Below the pieces are notes generated by a model. That model searched no databases, was not told where the DNA came from, and worked only from the letters and a program-made list of their open reading frames with translations. From contig JABAKD010000025.1 in assembly GCA_012845835.1 (NCBI GenBank), forward strand, positions 24,475,923 through 24,539,922: DNA of 64,000 nucleotides, in the 5' to 3' direction. The position numbers and the translations under genes are program-made. This stretch comes from Undaria pinnatifida. Taxonomy: Eukaryota; Sar; Phaeophyceae; Laminariales; Alariaceae. Shown piece after piece: positions 58,458-64,000 of this stretch (the stretch's first letter is position 1; every line of letters starts with the position of its first letter).

Positions 58458-60019
58458 ATTTAAAAAATGAAACTACACTCCAGCTGTGAGATCGAAGATT
58501 TTGTCGAAACTCATCATTGCAAGCTGTGTGTGATACTCCGATCGCGCGCATTACGAGTTGTGTGTCCTCATTAAGGATATAGGTCGGCGACTCCCCTTAC
58601 AACTGCAGTGTAGCTATCAGGGTCAACAGGATGATTTTAGTCAGTCTGTGCGCGGAAACTATAAAACCCGTTTCTGAGGGGGACAAAACCTGACAGCTGT
58701 GAACGGAAATGTATCCTTTTATCAAGTGAATCTTGTAAGTCGAATAATCCGTGAGGGGGGTGGGGCGGAGTTTTGAAGGACGTGGGGGCCTGGTTTTGAT
58801 CAAAAGCGAGCGGGTTTGGAGTGGGGGGGGGGGGGGGGGGGGGAGAAGGGGGGGGCAATTTGTGCATGTTAAAGCTATAAATCCTTTTGAGGGGATAAAT
58901 CTGACGGTTTTGGCACCAGTATATTATTGGGGGCGGGGGGGGGGGTTGGGGCGGGGGGGGGCGGGGGGGGGGGCGGGGGGGGGGGCGGGGGGGGCAGCTC
59001 AATATGTGCCTGGAAACTATACATTATTTAGACGGGGATAAATGTGACGGTTTTGGAAATATACATCAGTTTATCATGTATATCCTGGGGTAGGTCGTAC
59101 AATCAGTGAGTAAAGAGAGGGTGGAGTGTTCGAGTGGGTGGGGTTGGGATGGGTTGGGGGGGAGGTGGGGGGGGGGGGGCCGGGGGGGGGGGGGGGGGGG
59201 GGGAGAAGGGCTTTAGGTGAGGGGTTTGTTGTACGTGTGGTTCTAGGTCTAGGCGAAGGTGCGGGTGATGGGGAAGAAGGGGGCGCTCGAGGCGCGGGGG
59301 GGGGGGGGGAACACAGCGGCATGGATGGCTCTCGAAAGATGATGAGGTGATATCCTGTGCGTTAAGTGTTTATTTGTGTGGCGGATTTCGACATTTGGTG
59401 GGGCGTTTGAGTAAGGGAGAGCAAGACGGGGGGGGGGGGGGGGGGGAGATTTTTTATGAAGTTTAGATAACAAATAATATTCAAATATACTTCGGCTGTG
59501 AGATCAAAGATACGTAGCAGCTTGCTATACGCGTGGTGCTAGGTCTAGGCGATCGTGCAGGTGGTCGGAAAAGAGCGGGCGTTGGAGGGGGGGGGTGGGT
59601 GGGGTGGGTGGGGGGAAAATAATTGAAAACTACGGCATGGATGGTCAGAAAGATAATGATGTGATATCAACTGCGTATAGGTGTTTATTACTCGGGCCGA
59701 TTTTGATTGTGAGTGGGGCGTTTGGACAAACTAGGCGGAAGGGGTGGGGAATCGGGGGACGGAGGGGCGGGGGGGAAGGGTTGGGTTTTTTTCGTGAACA
59801 CAAGAGGGGTCAGTGGAGTGGGAGGGGGGGGGGGGGGGGTGGACGGGACATTTCAATATGTGCGCGGAAACTATATATCTCAAAGGGGACAAAACTGACG
59901 ATTGAAGCAATAAGACATCCCTTTATATAATCTGGCTTGTAATGTTTACTATTCTAGAAGGTTTGATGTTAGATGCAGCATGCAACCCAGTGTTTAAGTG
60001 TAGTAAATAACGTGTATTA
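58458..60019. mobile_element. 1.56-kb poly-G-rich insertion with TATTA target duplication
   Basis: Absent from X, where the site reads CTTATTATGG at 2842-2850. In X' TATTA occurs on both sides (58453-58457 and 60015-60019). The insert is made of diverged internal repeats: four units starting TGTGC...GGAAACTATA or similar (58648, 58860, 59003, 59859), two units starting GGCATGGATGG about 318 bp apart (59319, 59634), and two with CTAGGTCTAGGCGA about 307 bp apart (59242, 59549). These are separated by at least seven long G runs. ACTACACT is present near each end in inverted orientation, suggesting weak terminal inverted repeats. No transposase is seen. Likely non-autonomous. Confidence 0.6.
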
Positions 60020-60559
60020 TGGACCAGCGGCGAACAAATGAAAGGCCCGCCAGCAGGCAACAAAATATAAGTAAAATCACGCCAGCAGGCATGGAAGACT
60101 TCAAGGGCAGCCGCATTAAATTGGTACCAAGTTCTACATCGTGTACGTGCGTACATATACCCCTTAAACATTGGGAATCTGCATTTTGTACGCAAGTAAA
60201 TATTTTTGTCATCCACCTCCGCCCCCCCCCTAGCAGCCTCTACAGCCCTCCCACTTTACCCCTCCTTCTGGCTTCGCCCCACTAATAAAAAAGGCGGCCA
60301 CTGGTACAAACGCTACCGGACAAGTGATAGTATTTCTTTACCTTTCAGACAATTCATCGAGACGCAGCGCCAATTGTTCGTCTATTCTGTCTTTGAGTGT
60401 TCCAAGTAACCGCTCCCCCCTCATTTCTTCCCCGCCGCCCACACCGTCGCCTGCTATCATCACGCATGCAATAAACTCATATAAATCTGTGCGACCTATC
60501 CCCTCCCACCCTTAGAAACACCGGATAGGTCACAGGAAATATAGAGAAGGCACTAGAGT
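60020..60559. repeat. LINE-flanking block with poly-C tract, X' copy
   Basis: Copy of 2849-3390. On the minus strand it reads ERLLGTLKDRIDEQ and continues to DELSER before a donor-like GTAAAG, uninterrupted here and frameshifted in X. Confidence 0.45.
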
Positions 60560-61725
60560 ACACTAGGAAATGCACAGTGGCAGCGAACGTAAACGAGTGT
60601 GCAGTAATTGTATGTGACGAAGACAATCATTATCCGGTAACGAATAAATGGAAGCGAGGAGAAGATTACCTATTTGTCTTAGATCAGTATTTGTGCCTTG
60701 GCGTAGATTTTTCAAAAGACTGCCGTTGGGATACGCGCATAGCGAAAATAATAGAAAAGAGTAAGTCAAAATTATGCAGTGAAACAATGACATGTCTAGA
60801 GGATCTGTTTCAGTGCTTAAAGTTGCAGAGGAGGCGCCAAGTGTCGGATATAATAACTTTTGAAGAGGATAGTAGATCGTTTAAAAATGTGTATTTTTGC
60901 GGCCAGCCAAATCATGGAAACGGAGGAGAGAAGCCGGAAGGAGGAGGAGAAGAGAAGAGGAAAATTGGTGTAAGGAGTTATGAAGGTGGGGCCGACCGTC
61001 ACCTAAATGAATTGGCACAATGCCCATCTTACGGGCAGATGTACTCTACGGGTAGTTGCACGTACTGACCAGCCGTCCTATAGTAAAGTTCCTTGCAGCG
61101 TCCTCTGCAACGTTCCCAGATACTTATGGCGGAAAGTTAGTAACAACCTAAATATACAACATACCGACGGGAAGTAACAAGCCGAGACTCCCCGCATATT
61201 GTGCTTCTCTGCATCTAGATAAAGATACGCAGTGTATTCAAGGTAGTGTACTCAAGGTAGTGGCTTCGAAATAAATAGACACTAATGGACTGCAAAATCT
61301 GTATTACAATAGGCATGACAGGTGCGATCTTAACACACTCGCATCTTGACGCTAGGATTTAAATATGTACATTTTTATTAACGGTATTGTACCAAGGCTA
61401 GAGTACGCAGGAGAAGCATATGAAGGGAACGCCAAGTATTGTCAAACAACTAGAAAGAGTAATACTGGCAGCAGATAAAAAGGCACTGCAGTAGGTGCTC
61501 AAGTATGACAAGTAATACAGCACAAAGAGTAGAACCAGAAATGCACCCATTTATGTAGACACGCGAATAAGTTAAAATGGTAACATGAAGTAAGGAATAT
61601 GCCAGAAAATAGTCGCCGACATAAGTGTTTGCGAGAAAATTACATAATATCGCGCCGGAATGAGATGGGATGGCGTGTTCGAGAACATATTCAAGGAATC
61701 AGGAGGAGACCAAGAAGAGGTATGG
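60560..61725 (+). pseudogene. LINE fragment A, X' copy
   Basis: Copy of 3391-4575 with the same DQYLCLGVDFSKDC segment, the same insertion, and the RNEMGWRVREHIQG segment near its end. Open frame 60577-61068 includes insertion sequence and is not a native protein. Confidence 0.7.
60780..61315. mobile_element. Insertion in LINE fragment A, X' copy
   Basis: Copy of 3607-4140. The right target repeat ACAATAGGCA is intact (61306-61315). The left one has changed to AAAATTATGCA. Confidence 0.5.
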
Positions 61726-64000
61726 GGAGAGTGTGGTCGTCATTTCGTGGGATTCGTCAGTCGAGGATCCCACCCAAACGGGACACGTCTGAGCGGAATA
61801 TGTTACCGTTATCGTTGACGCGGCATTCATGCCTTTGTACTAGTGTCCCCCGTACGAGGGCTTGGAAAATCGAAAGTACATTCGAACGCCAAATCGTGGT
61901 CGGTGTACTTGAATAATCCGCACCACGTGTGACACCATGCACGACATCTCTCTGAATGTGTACACTTTCGGGGGCTCAAACGAAAATAACTTGATCGACA
62001 AGGAAATGAAGCCTGACAAACAAGCCCATTTTGTTTGTGGCTGTATAAAGATTAACGTACTAGGGTATAGCAGAGGTATTGGCTAGTTATATACTTCACC
62101 AGCCCCGCCAACCAGAACAACCAGAATAATATAAGGTAATGTGCGCAACCCGACATAGTCGTAGCATGGATAGTACTCAAGGCGAGGCATAGCTTTTGAC
62201 GGACGCTACTATTGAAAGAATAGCACGGCAGAGATGCACCTATTACTGTTGTCGAGGCTCCATACTTGAGGATATCTACACTGCACACCAAACCTGGTTT
62301 GGAGAACACAACAAAACATGCAAAAAACTGACGGACGGTCGCAGATGCCTTAGTTATTGCGAAGGCGAATAAGGGATTCTAAGGACATTTGGCAGTTCAT
62401 CGGTCGACAACGTATCTGGCAGTTAAAATTAATTGCTTCAGGAGGTTGAAAATGTTTCCATCGTAATAAGTAGACTGTAGGTGAGCATGCATGTGATGAA
62501 CAGGAAGTGTGCGGCAAGAACGGCAGCTGGGTTCAAGAAAGGAACAATTAACTGGAAATAGGTACGGGAGGGAGAGAGATTTGGCGCGTATTACTGGAAA
62601 CGCTTCCCTTTTTTGTAGTTTTCCTGCGGGTTTCTTCTGCTATCTGTGGCAACGTACACTAGTGGTAGAACGCTGAAGCTGACAATGCACATTTTCGAAC
62701 GCCAAACAGGGCAAAAGCGCCAACCGGCCGAAATGTGTGACGATTCCCATTGCCTGCCCACAACTGCCACGCGTAGGGAGTGGAAAACGCCCATGGTCGC
62801 CCAAGACCTCGCCCTGTCCATGGTAAAATGCCGGGGACGTGAAAAGAACGTGTAAAGATGCTCACAGACTGCCTGATTTTCATGTAGCTAACCGTTATGT
62901 CCTGTAGCGCTCCCCAAAACGTCCGGTGTTGCCCGTGCCAAGGTATATCTAGAATGATCCTACTCAAGTAATTTGCGCATTGAGAGCCAATTCCCATTGT
63001 TTTCCTCTATTCCTTGTAAAATATACAAAACAATCATATCGGGTACAACGACGCGTGCTGAGATAGGTATATAACTTGATTTGAAACGATTTTAGAATGG
63101 CGGGGCTCACCCATCCTAAGACCGTTGGAACCAATTTTTTCAAAAAATATTTTTCCGGTGTCCCTAGCCCATGGGTCCTTTGATCGGGTTGTTGCAGTTT
63201 TTCGATATACTTTGTAAGTTCAGGGTACAGAGTTCCTCACGCATTGAGTCTCAGAAAATAATGTTATCTAGATTCATCCTACCATGCGTCGAACACGCCT
63301 ACTGCTGTAGGAGTTGCAAGTTATTGTGGTTTGGATGGCGGGGCTCCGCGGCTAAGGAACTGCCCAAATTCTTGAAGCCCGATGTGGACTAAAGTAAGGC
63401 TTCGGCAGCAAGGATACATTGTTCAATTCGCTGTCAGAGTACTCAGAGTGAGTCTTTCTCATAAGCGCTAGTTTTTCTCAGCTGCAACAACAACGAGTTT
63501 GAAGCGCATGTTTACGTTGTTTGAATATACGTAACTCGGCCGTGAACGTGGGGGTAACTCTCTTACCGGAGCCTGGGTACGTGCGGTCCCCAATGCCATT
63601 GCTTGGACAAACAGCCCACAAGGACGTATGTCGGTTATTGCCTGATGAGCTCTTCGACGTGGGTTGTGCGATGAAGGTTATACAGGCTTGCAGGTTACAA
63701 TCCTCAGACGGTTATTGGGTGTGCTACGCAACATGGTCAACGTGCACCATATCGGGCTTTTACGAGAGATTTCAAGAGCTTCATACCTCACCCAACACCT
63801 CAATTGGAAAAAAACAACTTTTTCAAAGGGAACAATGTCCATGGCCCCTAGCTATACAACGAGCTCTAAAGCAAACCAAGAAAGACCATGCCGACGAGTT
63901 GTCGGCCCAGGAGCCACGCCCTTCAGAAACCGTTTCAGTTTAAACAGGTCACTTCTATCGCGGGGCGTTTCTCATTCTGTAGCGTGCGTCCAGAGCAGTA
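61726..64000 (+). repeat. Beta-helix module M1, X' copy, with the part missing from X
   Basis: 61726-63140 has no counterpart in X, but its right part (about 62890-63140) aligns with 8190-8440 of module M2. The piece is therefore ancestral to the module and was deleted from X. 63140-64000 copies 4576-5440. Exon E1' would lie about 500 bases past the window end. The 140-codon frame 63521-63943 is broken in X by one base and is not supported as coding. Confidence 0.5.

Larger units (their letters stand above)
55483..64000. repeat. Segment X', second visible copy of X
   Basis: Matches 1 to about 5440 in the same orientation and is cut by the window end. It directly continues from Z and Y2, which shows that X follows Y in this genome as well as preceding it, as expected for a tandem array. 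It is longer than X over the same landmarks because it carries a 1.56-kb insertion and retains about 1.4 kb that X has lost. Confidence 0.85.

Noticed and set aside
63521-63943. 140-codon open frame in X' with a counterpart in module M2
   Set aside because: Differences from X and M2 fall at all codon positions and X is frameshifted. It looks like related noncoding DNA.

Overview
This looks like repeat-rich, gene-poor nuclear DNA of a eukaryote. There is no bacterial-style gene packing, no recognisable rRNA, tRNA or CRISPR array, and no long intact gene. What can be read is decayed retroelements plus a family of short exon-like segments. Three retroelement families are recognisable: a Ty1/copia gag-protease remnant, Ty3/gypsy protease-to-RT linker remnants, and the carboxyl end of LINE reverse transcriptases. 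From memory, the wording of the copia and LINE proteins is most like elements of brown algae and related stramenopiles. No search was run, so the organism assignment is an inference.

Layout. The window is two contigs joined by 500 N (33251-33750) and is built of large repeats. Segment X (1-12498) recurs as X' (55483-64000). Segment Y1 (12499-33250) recurs as Y2 (33751-54449). A short segment Z (54450-55482) links Y2 to X'. The Y repeat begins at the first base after the gap and runs to the last base before it. The simplest reading is therefore a tandem array of X-Y-Z units of roughly 34-37 kb, with a Z and an X copy hidden in the gap. Inside the units there is an older generation of duplication: LINE, gypsy and beta-helix modules recur at roughly 11-12 kb or 3.7 kb spacing, much more diverged.

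Segment X holds, in order: a short conserved block (1-830); unassigned DNA; a LINE fragment carrying a 534-bp insertion; two modules, each with an 84-bp exon-like segment (5929 and 9627); and a 2.8-kb imperfect palindrome made of two gypsy fragments in opposite orientation (10316-13143). Segment Y continues with a second LINE fragment (14641-15770), further modules with exons at 18427 and 20907, a third gypsy fragment (24215-24905), a second copy of the first block (27430-28260), and a copia remnant on the minus strand (29079-32067) abutting a LINE 3' end on the plus strand (32343-32762). X' differs from X by a 1.56-kb poly-G-rich insertion with a TATTA target duplication, by a 1.4-kb stretch deleted from X, and by a 144-bp tandem duplication.

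The most interesting signal is the exon family. Four loci (six with the Y2 copies) each carry a segment of 84 bp (83 in the damaged one) bounded by AG and GT, in phase 1 at both ends. Each encodes one 28-residue repeat. Joining one to another recreates the GGA(V/I) motif across the splice junction, with an FxxN motif inside. This is the signature of Chlamydia-Pmp-like parallel beta-helix repeats, one repeat per exon. At one locus, two further phase-compatible exon candidates follow. Evidence of present function is weak: no complete gene is visible and several members are damaged.
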